Positions 1 to 8,554 of a DNA stretch of 64,000 bases are shown here, piece by piece. Source of the stretch: Endozoicomonas sp. Mp262 (GTDB taxonomy: Bacteria; Pseudomonadota; Gammaproteobacteria; Pseudomonadales; Endozoicomonadaceae); NCBI RefSeq assembly GCF_025643335.1, contig NZ_CP092489.1, forward strand, positions 319,501-383,500. Reading direction: 5' to 3'. The translations under genes were made by a program, and so were the position numbers. The notes beneath the pieces are model-generated. The model saw nothing but the letters and a program-made list of their open reading frames with translations. It was not told the origin of the DNA and did no database searches. The first letter of the stretch is position 1, and every line of letters starts with the position of its first letter.

Positions 1-1581
1 ATGCAGAAGGCACTGGATGATATAGAGGTTCAACAGGGCAATATCGACAAAAAAGATGTCTATGCTCATCCCCGCTTTGTTGAGCCTATGCTCAAGTACA
101 TCACTACCGACTTTGAAAAAAGCCGTGGTGCCATGAATGACCCGAGCATTGGCGGTATGGTGATCTGTGACAGCTCCGAACAGGCGAAAGAACTGTTTAA
201 ACAGTTCAACGCAGTCTATGCCGAAACGCCGGAGGAGGTCGCTGAAAACACCAAAAAGCTTAAAAAAGCTGGCTACAGCAAACAGCAAAAATACGCCAAC
301 AAGGTGAAAACCGCCGCCCTGATCCTCCATGATGTCGGCACCAGGGATGAACGCAAAGACTGGGTGGAAGACTTCAAGGCAGGCAAAATCGACTTTCTTT
401 TTGTCTACAACATGCTGCTCACCGGCTTCGATGCCAAACGCCTGAAAAAACTCTATCTGGGGCGGGTGATTAAAAAGCATAACCTGTTGCAGGCGCTCAC
501 CCGGGTTAACCGTACCTACAAAGAGTTCCGCTACGGCTATGTGGTTGACTTTGCCGATATCCGTCAGGAGTTTGATGCCACCAATAAAGCCTACTTTGAG
601 GAGCTGCAATCCGAGCTGGGCGATGAGATGGAGCATTATTCGGATCTCTTTAAATCACAGGAAGAGATCAGGAAAGAGATTGAGCACGTCAAGGATGTTC
701 TGTTCAAATTTAACACTGACAACCCGGAAGCATTTTCCCGGCAAATCAGTGAAATGGATGACCGCAAGTCAGTGCTGGCCCTGAAAAAAGCCCTGGCCGA
801 TGCCAAAAGCCTCTACAACGTCATCCGTATGCAGGCCAATTACGAAATGCTGGAGCATCTGGATTTTCCCATGCTCAATAAACTCTACCGAATGGCCAGC
901 GACCGTCTCGACCTGATTAACCTGAAAGAAAATATCGAAAAGGGTGATGAGGCCACTAACCTGCTCAACGTTGCACTGGAAGATGTAATTTTTGAGTTTA
1001 TTAAAGTGGGTGAAGAAGAACTGAAACTGGCAGATGAACTGAAAAACACCCTGCGCAGAACCCGTGAAGCCCTGGCCAGCAACTTTGATCAGCAGGACCC
1101 GCAATTTATCACCCTGAAGGAAGAGCTTGAGCGGCTGTTTAAAAAGAAAAACCTCAATGAAGTGACTCAGGCCGAGATGAACAGAAATATCACGGCCCTG
1201 AATAGAATTCATGAGAGAGTGAAAGAGCTGAACCGGGAAAACAACCTGCTGCGCCAGAAGTACCATGGCGACCGCAAATACACCCGAATCCATAAGCGCC
1301 TTAATGAGAAAGCGTCAGGCAATAACAATGATCTGTCTGCCACTGAGCGCAAGATATTTGAAGCCCTGATGGGCATCAAACAACAGGCGGACGATATTGT
1401 GCTGAGCAATACCGATATGCTCGAAAATGAAGATTACTTTGAGCGCACCATCATGCCCCACGTGATCCGCGAATTTAAAGTGGAACGAAAGATTAACATA
1501 AACCCCGATTCAGCCCGGTTTATCAATAAACAGGTGGTCGGTGAATACCTTAACGAATTCAATGGAGATAGCGCGTGGTAG
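1..1581 (+). CDS. hsdR: Type I restriction enzyme R subunit, C-terminal part (cut by window edge)
   Basis: The motor and nuclease subunit of a type I restriction-modification complex; it translocates DNA and cleaves unmethylated DNA far from the recognition site. Only the last ~526 residues are in the window. The end of the helicase core is visible at about residues 137-172 (NMLLTGFDAKRLKKLYLGR and then QALTRVNR, the SF2 motif V/VI region), followed by a long charged helical C-terminal region that normally docks on the methylase. The ATG at base 1 is probably an internal Met; the nuclease and Walker motifs would lie to the left. The stop overlaps the hsdM start by 7 bp, so the subunits are translationally coupled. 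No frameshift is seen in the visible part. Confidence 0.93.
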   Translation: MQKALDDIEVQQGNIDKKDVYAHPRFVEPMLKYITTDFEKSRGAMNDPSIGGMVICDSSEQAKELFKQFNAVYAETPEEVAENTKKLKKAGYSKQQKYANKVKTAALILHDVGTRDERKDWVEDFKAGKIDFLFVYNMLLTGFDAKRLKKLYLGRVIKKHNLLQALTRVNRTYKEFRYGYVVDFADIRQEFDATNKAYFEELQSELGDEMEHYSDLFKSQEEIRKEIEHVKDVLFKFNTDNPEAFSRQISEMDDRKSVLALKKALADAKSLYNVIRMQANYEMLEHLDFPMLNKLYRMASDRLDLINLKENIEKGDEATNLLNVALEDVIFEFIKVGEEELKLADELKNTLRRTREALASNFDQQDPQFITLKEELERLFKKKNLNEVTQAEMNRNITALNRIHERVKELNRENNLLRQKYHGDRKYTRIHKRLNEKASGNNNDLSATERKIFEALMGIKQQADDIVLSNTDMLENEDYFERTIMPHVIREFKVERKININPDSARFINKQVVGEYLNEFNGDSAW

Positions 1582-3209
1582 AACTCGCTTTTCAGGAACA
1601 AACCAAAGTACTGATTGATGGTTTAAAAGGCGTCTGTGCCAACTATGGCCTGGGTAATGACGGTAATGAGTTCAAGATCATCACCCAGAGCTTTCTGTAC
1701 AAATTCCTGAATGACAAATTTGCCTTTGAAGTCAAGCAGCTCGATCCTAACCTTGCCAAGGCTGAAAAGTGGGAAGATGAACTGGCAGCCATGGCAGCAG
1801 ACGACCTGGAAATGCTGCAACTGCAAATGGGGGCAGATACTGCACGGCTAAAGCCTGCCCACTTTATTGCCAATCTGTTCAATCAGCAACACCAGCCGGA
1901 ATTTGCCAAACTATTTGACGATACCCTGATGGATATTGCCATCACCAACAATGATGTATTTGCAGTAAAGACCGATGGTGGTGCTAAGGTCAGGCTGTTT
2001 GACCGTGTCAGCGAATATATTGCCGATACCACTAAGCGGGATGATTTCTGCCGGGCCATTATCAATAAGCTGGTGGAATTCAGCTTTGAGCGTATCTTTA
2101 CCCAGAAATACGACTTCTATGCCACCATCTTTGAGTACCTGATCAAGGACTACAACAGCAACAGCGGTGGCAAATACGCCGAGTATTACACGCCCCATGC
2201 GGTGGCCAGGATTATGGCTTCCATTCTGGTGCCGAAAGAGCAGCAGGGCAAAGTGAAAAATGTCAGCGTCTACGACCCATCGGCTGGTTCCGGCACCCTG
2301 CTGATGAATGTCGCCCATGCCATCGGTGAAAAGCGCTGCTCTATTTTTACTCAGGATATCTCCCAGAAATCTTCAAACCTGTTGCGGTTAAACCTGATCC
2401 TTAATAACCTGGTGCACTCCATCCCCAATGTGATTCAGGGTAATACCATGTTGCACCCGTCCCATAAAGACGGGAAAGACCTGCGACAGTTTGATTACAT
2501 TGTCTCTAATCCACCCTTCAAGATGGACTTTAGTGACTTTCGTGATGACCTGGATAGCAAAGTGAATGAGGATCGTTTTTTTGCCGGTATTCCCAAAGAA
2601 CCGGCCAAGGCCAAAGATAAAATGGCCATTTACCAGTTGTTCCTCCAGCATATCATCCACTCCCTGAAGCCCGGCGGTAAGGCCGCTGTGGTCGTGCCAA
2701 CCGGGTTTATTACCGCGCAGTCCGGTATCGATAAAAAAATTCGCAAGCATCTGGTGGATCATAAAATGCTGGCCGGGGTGGTCTCTATGCCCAGCAATAT
2801 TTTCGCCACCACTGGCACAAATGTCTCGATTCTGTTTATTGATGCGTCTAACAAAGGCAAGGTGGTACTGATTGATGCCTCCAATCTGGGGGAAAAGGTC
2901 AAGGAAGGTAAAAACCAGAAAACGGTACTAAAGGACGAGGAAGAAGAGCGCATTATTGATGTGTTTAACTTCTGTGATGAGGAGGAGGATTTTTCCGTTG
3001 CTGTGTCCTATGAGGATATTGCCGCCAAAAACTACTCCCTCAGTGCCGGGCAGTATTTTGAGGTGAAGGTTGAGTATGTGGATATTACACCGGAGCAGTT
3101 TGAAGTGAAGATGAAAGGGTTTCAGGATAACCTGAAATCTTTATTTGAGGAGTCCCGAAAGTTGGAGGGGGAGATTGAGAAGCAGCTGGCGGGAGTAAAA
3201 CATGTCTAA
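1575..3209 (+). CDS. hsdM: Type I restriction-modification methylase subunit HsdM
   Basis: N6-adenine methyltransferase subunit of the type I complex, using S-adenosylmethionine to protect host DNA. Domains in order: HsdM_N helical domain (about 1-150) and N6_Mtase (about 165-480). Motif I is seen as DPSAGSGTLL near residue 234 and catalytic motif IV as NPPF near residue 312. Full length (544 aa). The start is a GTG that overlaps the end of hsdR (frame after GCGC), and the 3' end overlaps hsdS by 8 bp, so R, M and S form one operon in that order. Base composition is like the core genome, in contrast with hsdS. Confidence 0.96.
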   Translation: MVELAFQEQTKVLIDGLKGVCANYGLGNDGNEFKIITQSFLYKFLNDKFAFEVKQLDPNLAKAEKWEDELAAMAADDLEMLQLQMGADTARLKPAHFIANLFNQQHQPEFAKLFDDTLMDIAITNNDVFAVKTDGGAKVRLFDRVSEYIADTTKRDDFCRAIINKLVEFSFERIFTQKYDFYATIFEYLIKDYNSNSGGKYAEYYTPHAVARIMASILVPKEQQGKVKNVSVYDPSAGSGTLLMNVAHAIGEKRCSIFTQDISQKSSNLLRLNLILNNLVHSIPNVIQGNTMLHPSHKDGKDLRQFDYIVSNPPFKMDFSDFRDDLDSKVNEDRFFAGIPKEPAKAKDKMAIYQLFLQHIIHSLKPGGKAAVVVPTGFITAQSGIDKKIRKHLVDHKMLAGVVSMPSNIFATTGTNVSILFIDASNKGKVVLIDASNLGEKVKEGKNQKTVLKDEEEERIIDVFNFCDEEEDFSVAVSYEDIAAKNYSLSAGQYFEVKVEYVDITPEQFEVKMKGFQDNLKSLFEESRKLEGEIEKQLAGVKHV

Positions 3210-4455
3210 ATGGCCAGTAACTACTCTTCATAACAAAATTTTCATTAAACATGGTTTTCCATTTAAAAGTGAATATTTTTCAGAAAGTGGAGATTACATT
3301 GTATTAACCCCAGGTAACTTTTTTGAGGCTGGAGGGTTTAAACGCCAAGCAGGGAAGGAAAAATTTTATACGGGTAAAATTCCAAAAGAATACTTGCATA
3401 AAAAAGGAGACTTAATTGTTGCAATGACTGAACAGGCTGAAGGCTTGCTAGGTAGTTGCGCACGAGTGCCAGAAAGTGAAGTATATTTGCATAATCAGCG
3501 ATTAGGGTTGATTAGTACTGATACTAGATTAGTAACTAAAGAGTATATTTACCACCTATTTAAGACCAAAACTGTTAGAGAGCAACTGCGTCTAACGTCT
3601 TCTGGTTCAAAAGTAAAACATACGTCGCCAGAGCGCATTTATAATGTTCAAGTTCCCTTACCTGAAGTTGAAACTCAGAAAAGAATCACAAAGCTACTTG
3701 ATACAATTGAAGAAAAAATAGAACTCAACAACCGCATCAATGCCGAGCTGGAAGCTATGGCTAAAACCCTGTACGACTACTGGTTTGTACAGTTCGACTT
3801 CCCCGATGCCAACGGCAAGCCCTATAAGTCTTCTGGCGGCAAGATGGTTTATAACGAGGCATTGAAGAGGAATATCCCTGTAGAATGGAGTGTAAACAAT
3901 CTCAAGGAGATTACGCCAGTTAGTAATGAATCAATAACCCCTAAAGACCATCCTGAAGCTTTATTTCGACATTTTAGTATTCCAGTATTTGATTCTACCC
4001 AAACTTACGGAGTCGAATGTGGAAGCTCAATCGGAAGTAATAAATTCAAGGTGAATGGCTCGGATTTGTTGGTTTCAAAACTAAATCCATGGTTTAGCCG
4101 TGTCATTTACGCATTAGAGGAGGATGACCAGATATGTTCGACAGAATTTGTTGTTTGGCGAACAAACAGTGATTCAATTAAGAACTTCTTGTACCAAATT
4201 GCCACATCAGGTCAGTTTATAAGCTACTGCACACAGTCAGCAACAGGAACATCTAATAGTCATAAGCGGGTGAATCCTACTGTCATGATGCAGTTTAAAT
4301 TCCCATTTTGTGCTGACATTGCTACTGCATATGGTGAAAAAATAGACTCCGCCTTGAAGGAGATCATGTCGAATAAAAAACAAAATAAGCAACTCGTAGA
4401 ACTCCGCGACTGGCTCCTCCCCATGCTAATGAATGGCCAGGTTAAGGTACAATAA
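3202..4455 (+). CDS. hsdS: Type I restriction specificity subunit HsdS
   Basis: DNA-recognition subunit that gives sequence specificity to both methylation and cleavage. Two target-recognition domains (about residues 1-150 and 225-385) are separated by a conserved helical spacer containing EEKIELNNRINAEL and the YDYWFVQFDF block, with a second short helical spacer at the C-terminus ending LRDWLLPMLMNGQ. Both recognition domains are clearly AT-rich while the spacers match hsdM in composition, the usual sign that recognition domains are exchanged by recombination. Start ATG follows GGGAG in the end of hsdM. No truncation seen; the target sequence cannot be predicted. Confidence 0.95.
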   Translation: MSKWPVTTLHNKIFIKHGFPFKSEYFSESGDYIVLTPGNFFEAGGFKRQAGKEKFYTGKIPKEYLHKKGDLIVAMTEQAEGLLGSCARVPESEVYLHNQRLGLISTDTRLVTKEYIYHLFKTKTVREQLRLTSSGSKVKHTSPERIYNVQVPLPEVETQKRITKLLDTIEEKIELNNRINAELEAMAKTLYDYWFVQFDFPDANGKPYKSSGGKMVYNEALKRNIPVEWSVNNLKEITPVSNESITPKDHPEALFRHFSIPVFDSTQTYGVECGSSIGSNKFKVNGSDLLVSKLNPWFSRVIYALEEDDQICSTEFVVWRTNSDSIKNFLYQIATSGQFISYCTQSATGTSNSHKRVNPTVMMQFKFPFCADIATAYGEKIDSALKEIMSNKKQNKQLVELRDWLLPMLMNGQVKVQ

Positions 4456-4490
4456 GCTACTACTTATCTCTGGCCTTAACGGAAAACCAG

Positions 4491-4650
4491 CGTGACAGCA
4501 CCTTATAAGATTATCGAGATCAACGAAGAGATGGACTCGCCGGAAGATCTCGGCACCAGGGGAAAGTCCTGGTACACCTATAAAGACCAGAAATGCCTAT
4601 GAAGCGGGTTTCAACATTTCTGAGAATGTCGCAAAAGCTTTTCTGTTCAC
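4491..4650 (+). pseudogene. Remnant of a HipA-like kinase gene 5' end
   Basis: From a GTG at 4491 the frame reads a short conserved-looking N-terminus (APYKIIEINEEM ... LGTRGKSWYTYKDQ) and stops at TGA after 36 codons. One base later a second frame continues the same type of sequence (EAGFNISENVAKAF) until a dispersed palindromic repeat begins at 4649. I recall this block as the beginning of HipA-like/phosphatidylinositol-kinase-like proteins, which carry a W-Y/F then GENWSEK-like pattern; that match is from memory and uncertain. The pattern fits a gene broken by a frameshift and then truncated by repeat insertion, just downstream of hsdS. It is close to a HIRAN-domain gene (5389). Confidence 0.45.
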
Positions 4651-4726
4651 CACAGAGGCGCAGAGGACACAGAGAAAAGCCTTTACCTAAAAGCAAAAAA
4701 CTCTGTGCCCTCTGTGCCTCTGTGGT
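4649..4726. repeat. Dispersed inverted repeat, CACAGAGG family (copy 1)
   Basis: The arms begin ACCACAGAGGCGCAGAGG and end CCTCTGTGCCTCTGTGGT, giving a long imperfect hairpin with an A-rich loop. Related copies are at 41995-42054, 51054-51129 and, less complete, 54786-54812 and 60621-60693. The stretch 4727-4879 that follows holds no gene I can support. Confidence 0.8.
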
Positions 4727-4879
4727 AAAAAAGGCTTATTGCGATAGCCTCTCCTCCGAAGGAACCCCGTTGCGGCCACCCCTTGCATGGATACTCACTG
4801 GCAGGTGAACACCGCAGGAACACGCGACTATCCGATTAGCATGCTACTATGGAAAGGGTAACGGGAACTGGCGGGGGAT

Positions 4880-5134
4880 GTGTTTGTGAGTCCAACGGTA
4901 TTCAGGGAAAAAGGCTACCGGTTTTTCTTTTTTTCAAGAGAGGAAGAAAGGCCTCATATTCATGTGGTTTCCGCTAATGGCGAATCCAAGTTCTGGATGG
5001 AACCGGCTATTGAGGTTGCCAAGAATTATTTCCATTCTGCCAAACAGGTTAAAGAGATTGAACAACTGATCAGGGAGCATCAACATGACATCATCAGCGC
5101 ATGGAACCGACATTTCCGCAGTGGAAGTTACTAA
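4880..5134 (+). CDS. DUF4160 domain protein
   Basis: An 84-residue protein matching the DUF4160 family: N-terminal PTVFREKGYRFFFFSREE followed by the family-typical RPHIHV and a C-terminal helix ending in a WN-x-H-F segment. Function is not established; the family is nearly always paired with a DUF2442 protein, as here, and the pair has been proposed to act as a toxin-antitoxin-like unit. Start is a GTG at 4880 after GCGGGGGA. The gene overlaps the next one by 50 bp. Its position in a mobile island fits an accessory role, but toxicity is inference only. Confidence 0.85.
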   Translation: MFVSPTVFREKGYRFFFFSREEERPHIHVVSANGESKFWMEPAIEVAKNYFHSAKQVKEIEQLIREHQHDIISAWNRHFRSGSY

Positions 5135-5363
5135 CATATCGGCTCACGGCTTCTGGCTACTGACCCGTACCGGCCGGGAGTTGTTTCTGCCCTATGCTGA
5201 TTTTCCCTGGTTTAAAGATCAGCCTGTTAGCGTTATTGTTAATGTCGAAGAACAGGGTGAGGGGCATTTTTACTGGCCTGACCTCGACGTAGACTTGAGC
5301 GAGGCGATCATTGATAACCCACAGGAATATCCGCTGGTGGCAAAGCAGAAAAAACAGGCATAA
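5085..5363 (+). CDS. DUF2442 domain protein, partner of the DUF4160 gene
   Basis: A 92-residue protein with the compact beta-rich DUF2442 fold signature: FWLLTRTGRELFLPYADFPWF near residues 23-43, then a region ending in WPDLDVDLSEAI, typical for the family. It starts at an ATG inside the DUF4160 gene (RBS GGGAG eight bases upstream) in a different frame, so the two are translated as a coupled unit with a 50-bp overlap. DUF2442 proteins are often called putative antitoxins or DNA-binding partners, but no mechanism is proven. The last residues are lysine-rich. Confidence 0.85.
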   Translation: MTSSAHGTDISAVEVTNISAHGFWLLTRTGRELFLPYADFPWFKDQPVSVIVNVEEQGEGHFYWPDLDVDLSEAIIDNPQEYPLVAKQKKQA

Positions 5364-5388
5364 GCGTGCCTTAACTCTGATATGAACC

Positions 5389-6132
5389 ATGAACCGTGTT
5401 TATTTAGCCTGGCAAGACCCAAAAGAGAGAAGCTGGCATACCGTTGGGCGGCTGGCTCAAGAGCAGGATCTGTTTGTTTTTGACTATACCCAGGGGGCTA
5501 AAAACGACTCTTTTATCCCGTTTTCTGGAATGGAAAAGCTGGATATCACCTATAAGTCAGACAAGCTGTTTCCTCTCTTTGCCAATCGCCTGCTATCGGA
5601 ACGGCGACCCGAGTACAAAATGTTGCTTTCCTGGCTGGGATTATCAGAAGACAATAAAAGCCCTCTACAGGTGCTGGCTAAAACCGGTGGGGTAAAAAGC
5701 ACCGATAACCTGCAAATCTTTCCTGAAGTGGCTCCCAGTCAAAATAACCGCTTTGAAATTGATTTCTTTGTCCACGGCGTTCGTTATATTTCCGATTCAG
5801 CCAGACAGCGTATCAAAGAGCTAAAAGCTGGTGATCAACTATTTTTTATGAAAGATATTCAGAATCCGGTTGACCGGCTTGCGCTGGCGATCAGGACTGG
5901 AGACACACCGGAGATTGTTGGTTACTGCCCCCGCTTTTTAGCCCACGGCCTGTCTGATCTAACGATGGATAACAATGCCGAGCTGTCTCTCAGTGTTGCC
6001 AAGGTTAATCAGGATGCCCCCCTGTATTATCAGCTGATGTGTAAACTAAAAGTCTGCTCAAACAAGGCCGTAACGATGTTTAATGGCAAAGAGTTCCAGA
6101 CCATTGCTGGTGAATCCAGCGCATATCATTAA
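5389..6132 (+). CDS. HIRAN domain protein
   Basis: A 247-residue protein. The N-terminal half resembles the HipA N-terminal-like part seen in other HIRAN proteins (YLAWQDPKERSWHTVGRL, PLFANRLLSERRPEY). The C-terminal half (about residues 120-235) is a HIRAN domain with FFVHGVRY, a G-D-x-L segment, NPVDRLALAI and IGYCPR-like VGYCPRFLAH. HIRAN domains bind single-stranded 3' DNA ends and occur in helicases and in stand-alone proteins of mobile DNA. The start ATG is at 5389 with a weak RBS. It lies downstream of a HipA-like remnant, which suggests that the two once worked together. Role in defence or repair is inference. Confidence 0.75.
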   Translation: MNRVYLAWQDPKERSWHTVGRLAQEQDLFVFDYTQGAKNDSFIPFSGMEKLDITYKSDKLFPLFANRLLSERRPEYKMLLSWLGLSEDNKSPLQVLAKTGGVKSTDNLQIFPEVAPSQNNRFEIDFFVHGVRYISDSARQRIKELKAGDQLFFMKDIQNPVDRLALAIRTGDTPEIVGYCPRFLAHGLSDLTMDNNAELSLSVAKVNQDAPLYYQLMCKLKVCSNKAVTMFNGKEFQTIAGESSAYH

Positions 6133-6269
6133 TGCAGCTTAGGCTGATTTTGAATAATCTGGTCAGAGTTTCCTGACAACCTGCCTTCCAGTATTGCCCT
6201 TTGGTTTTGAATACCAGACGCGGCAGTCTCATTGCTTACGTTCCAATCATTGATTAATAAAAACAGATT

Positions 6270-6719
6270 ATGAGTCAATTAGAGCTGGATGAAGATGATC
6301 AAGTCGCCGTCTTTCTTGCAAAGAAAATGGCTCGCCGGTTCCTGAACGAATACGACTTAACGCCTGAACACGTTATTGGTCTTGGTAAAGCGCTTTATGC
6401 CCTTGACCGGTTACCGGAGTTAACGCCTGGGGCCAATATTGAGTTTGGCCTGTGCTATAGCGCATCGTCACACACTATAAGTGAAACCCGATACAGAACC
6501 TTCCGGATAACAGAAGACTCTTTTGAGATTTCAATCGGCGGTTCTATTGAGCTAGATAGGTGTCTGGACAGTATTTCTGAACCTGGCTGGACGATAGAGG
6601 CGTCTGGTTTCAAAGAGCATGGTTTTTATATTTATGCTCTGGAAGATGAGCTGTGTGAATACCTCAATCTTGGTGCTGAAATTACGGTTGATGATGAATC
6701 CTACCTCGAATTTCCATAA
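6270..6719 (+). CDS. Hypothetical protein (149 aa)
   Basis: Not recognised. A 149-residue acidic soluble protein without signal peptide or membrane segment. The first ~50 residues are helical (DDQVAVFLAKKMARRFLNEYD), the rest is predicted mostly beta with repeated aromatic and acidic residues, ending in DDESYLEFP. It lies 138 bp after the HIRAN gene and 13 bp before the exonuclease-BRCT gene, so it is most likely co-transcribed with the latter. A partner or immunity-type protein for the exonuclease is one possibility, not supported by sequence beyond the spacing. Confidence 0.6.
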   Translation: MSQLELDEDDQVAVFLAKKMARRFLNEYDLTPEHVIGLGKALYALDRLPELTPGANIEFGLCYSASSHTISETRYRTFRITEDSFEISIGGSIELDRCLDSISEPGWTIEASGFKEHGFYIYALEDELCEYLNLGAEITVDDESYLEFP

Positions 6720-6732
6720 GGTGTAGTTAACC

Positions 6733-7599
6733 ATGAAATTTGTTGCGATCGATGTGGAAACGGCAAATGCAGATATGGCCTCCATTTGCCAGATTGGTAT
6801 TGCTGAGTTTGATAATGGCAAGTTGGTTAATGAGTGGCAGTCGCTGGTTGATCCAGAGGATTATTTTGATCCCATTAATGTGGATATTCATGGCATTGAT
6901 AAAGACGATGTTGATGGAGCTCCTACTTTTCCTGAGCTAATAGACACGTTATCAGGGTTCTTATCCAATGCTGTCTGTGTCAGTCATACTCATTTTGATC
7001 GGGTTTCGGTTGGCCGTGCAGTTGCCAAACATGCTCTGCCCCCGATTGATACGATATGGCTGGATTCCGCTATGGTCGCAAGAAGAACATGGGATCAGTG
7101 CGCACGTAGTGGCTATGGCCTGGCGAACGTTTGCCAGCTGATTGGTTATGAGTTTAAACATCACGATGCTCTGGAAGATGCAAAGGCTTGCGGACATGTT
7201 ATGGTGGAGGCGATTGAAAAGTCCGGGATCGACGTCAGCGAATGGCTGAGAAGAGTAAAACAGCCTATTGGTCTGGTTTCCCCAGATGGAAAAGTCACTG
7301 TTGCCAGGGATGGAAACCCGGAAGGTGAACTGTATGGTGAAGTTTTAGTATTTACCGGGACTCTGATGATTCCCAGGCGAGAAGCTGCTGATCTTGCTGC
7401 CAGCATTGGCTGCTCTGTTGCTGCTGGGGTAACCAAAAAAACAACCATGCTGGTGGTGGGAGATCAGGATATCACCAAGCTGGCTGGTAAAAATAAAAGC
7501 TCCAAGCATCTCAAAGCCGAAGGACTTATACAAAAAGGGCAAAAAATCAGAATCATTAAGGAAAGTGATTTTAGAGAACTGGTTAATGAAGCGAGCTAG
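6733..7599 (+). CDS. DEDDh 3'-5' exonuclease with C-terminal BRCT domain
   Basis: A 288-residue protein with an RNase T/DnaQ-type exonuclease domain at residues 1-165: ExoI motif FVAIDVETANADM, ExoII around VCVSHTHFDR, and ExoIII HHDALEDAKACG. This is followed by a BRCT domain at about 195-285 (LYGEVLVFTGTLMIPRREAA ... TTMLVVGDQD). This two-domain layout is known from stand-alone bacterial proteins related to the DNA polymerase III epsilon subunit and is thought to act on nicked or processed DNA ends. The D, E and two further acidic positions are all present, so it should be active. RBS AAGGTG precedes the ATG. In this island it probably serves DNA processing or defence. Confidence 0.88.
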   Translation: MKFVAIDVETANADMASICQIGIAEFDNGKLVNEWQSLVDPEDYFDPINVDIHGIDKDDVDGAPTFPELIDTLSGFLSNAVCVSHTHFDRVSVGRAVAKHALPPIDTIWLDSAMVARRTWDQCARSGYGLANVCQLIGYEFKHHDALEDAKACGHVMVEAIEKSGIDVSEWLRRVKQPIGLVSPDGKVTVARDGNPEGELYGEVLVFTGTLMIPRREAADLAASIGCSVAAGVTKKTTMLVVGDQDITKLAGKNKSSKHLKAEGLIQKGQKIRIIKESDFRELVNEAS

Positions 7600-7663
7600 A
7601 ACAAGTGAAATAATACTTATAGATTGAATCTATTCAAGTTTATTATGAGTGATTTTTTAATAT

Positions 7664-8530
7664 ATGAAAAGTGGGTTTATTTATATTCTATCGAATGATT
7701 TGTTTATGCCAAATCTATACAAAATTGGGAAAACAACAAGAGACCCAAACTTTAGAGTCAAAGAGCTGAGTTCTGTATCAGGTATACCTGTAGATTTTCA
7801 TATGGAATTTTCAGAATGGGTCTCGGATGTTGACTTGGCAGAACTGCAAGTACATTTAGAATTGGAAGAACATAGAGCAAGTAATAAAGAATTTTTTAAA
7901 GTTAGCTTAAAAGCTGCCAGGAGTGTTGTAAGAGGGGTTTGTGATAGAATTAATTCAAAAAAATCAATAGATAAAAAGTTAACTTCAAGTGATGCTGAAC
8001 TTTTTAGGATGATTGAGATTGTTAAAAATAGTCGGCAGACCTATGGGGCTTACACAGTAGACAAAATTAAAGGTTTAATTGAGAAGTCTATTGTCGAAAG
8101 TGTTGTGGTTAATGCCTGCTATTTTTTAGCTATGCACTATTTTTATGAAGGAGATTTTAAAGAGGCACTCATATATTTTAACAGAGTTAAATATAAAGAA
8201 CATTTTTTAGAACGTGGCTCCACTGGGGGTGGGGATTTTTTTTATGATAAGGGGCGCTGCTATTTTTATCTGGGAAGGCTTAATCAGGCAAGCTACTGTT
8301 TTAAAAAGAGTCAGTTAGAACTTGAAAAAGAAATAAGTATTGCTGAAATAAATGTTGCTCAAGGGAGATTAGCTGAAGCAATAGCCATTTATGAAAGATT
8401 AAAAAAAAGTAAGCGATATAGCTACTTGGAATGTCTTTTTGATGCAAGGGTTGGGTTGCTTAAAAATCTGGGTAAAATTTTAAGCAGTTTTCATATTAAT
8501 CAGCATGTTGAAGTCAGTGGTGTTAAATAA
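7664..8530 (+). CDS. GIY-YIG (T5orf172-type) protein with TPR-like C-terminus
   Basis: A 288-residue protein. The N-terminus (about 1-95) has the MUG113/T5orf172 version of the GIY-YIG nuclease fold: GFIYILSNDL ... LYKIGKTTRDPNFRVKEL, then an E-x-x-xH-x-x-L-E segment and N-K-E-F-F at about residue 80. The C-terminal ~170 residues are helical and contain TPR/Sel1-like repeats (CYFLAMHYFYEGDFKEALIY; YFYLGRLNQASYCFKKSQ). It is much more AT-rich than its neighbours, a sign of separate acquisition. Nuclease activity is family knowledge; TPRs suggest protein contacts. It begins 64 bp after the exonuclease gene. Confidence 0.75.
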   Translation: MKSGFIYILSNDLFMPNLYKIGKTTRDPNFRVKELSSVSGIPVDFHMEFSEWVSDVDLAELQVHLELEEHRASNKEFFKVSLKAARSVVRGVCDRINSKKSIDKKLTSSDAELFRMIEIVKNSRQTYGAYTVDKIKGLIEKSIVESVVVNACYFLAMHYFYEGDFKEALIYFNRVKYKEHFLERGSTGGGDFFYDKGRCYFYLGRLNQASYCFKKSQLELEKEISIAEINVAQGRLAEAIAIYERLKKSKRYSYLECLFDARVGLLKNLGKILSSFHINQHVEVSGVK

Positions 8531-8554
8531 TGGTGTTTGAAGGTTTAATAGGTT

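Noticed and set aside
769-1293. 174-aa ORF opposite to hsdR
   Set aside because: Shadow of a well conserved coding region in the other strand; no independent evidence.
4649-4726. CRISPR-like repeat
   Set aside because: Only an inverted pair with no regularly spaced direct repeats or spacers.
4593-4808. 71-aa ORF after hsdS
   Set aside because: Mostly translation of the CACAGAGG inverted repeat; no RBS and no family-like sequence.
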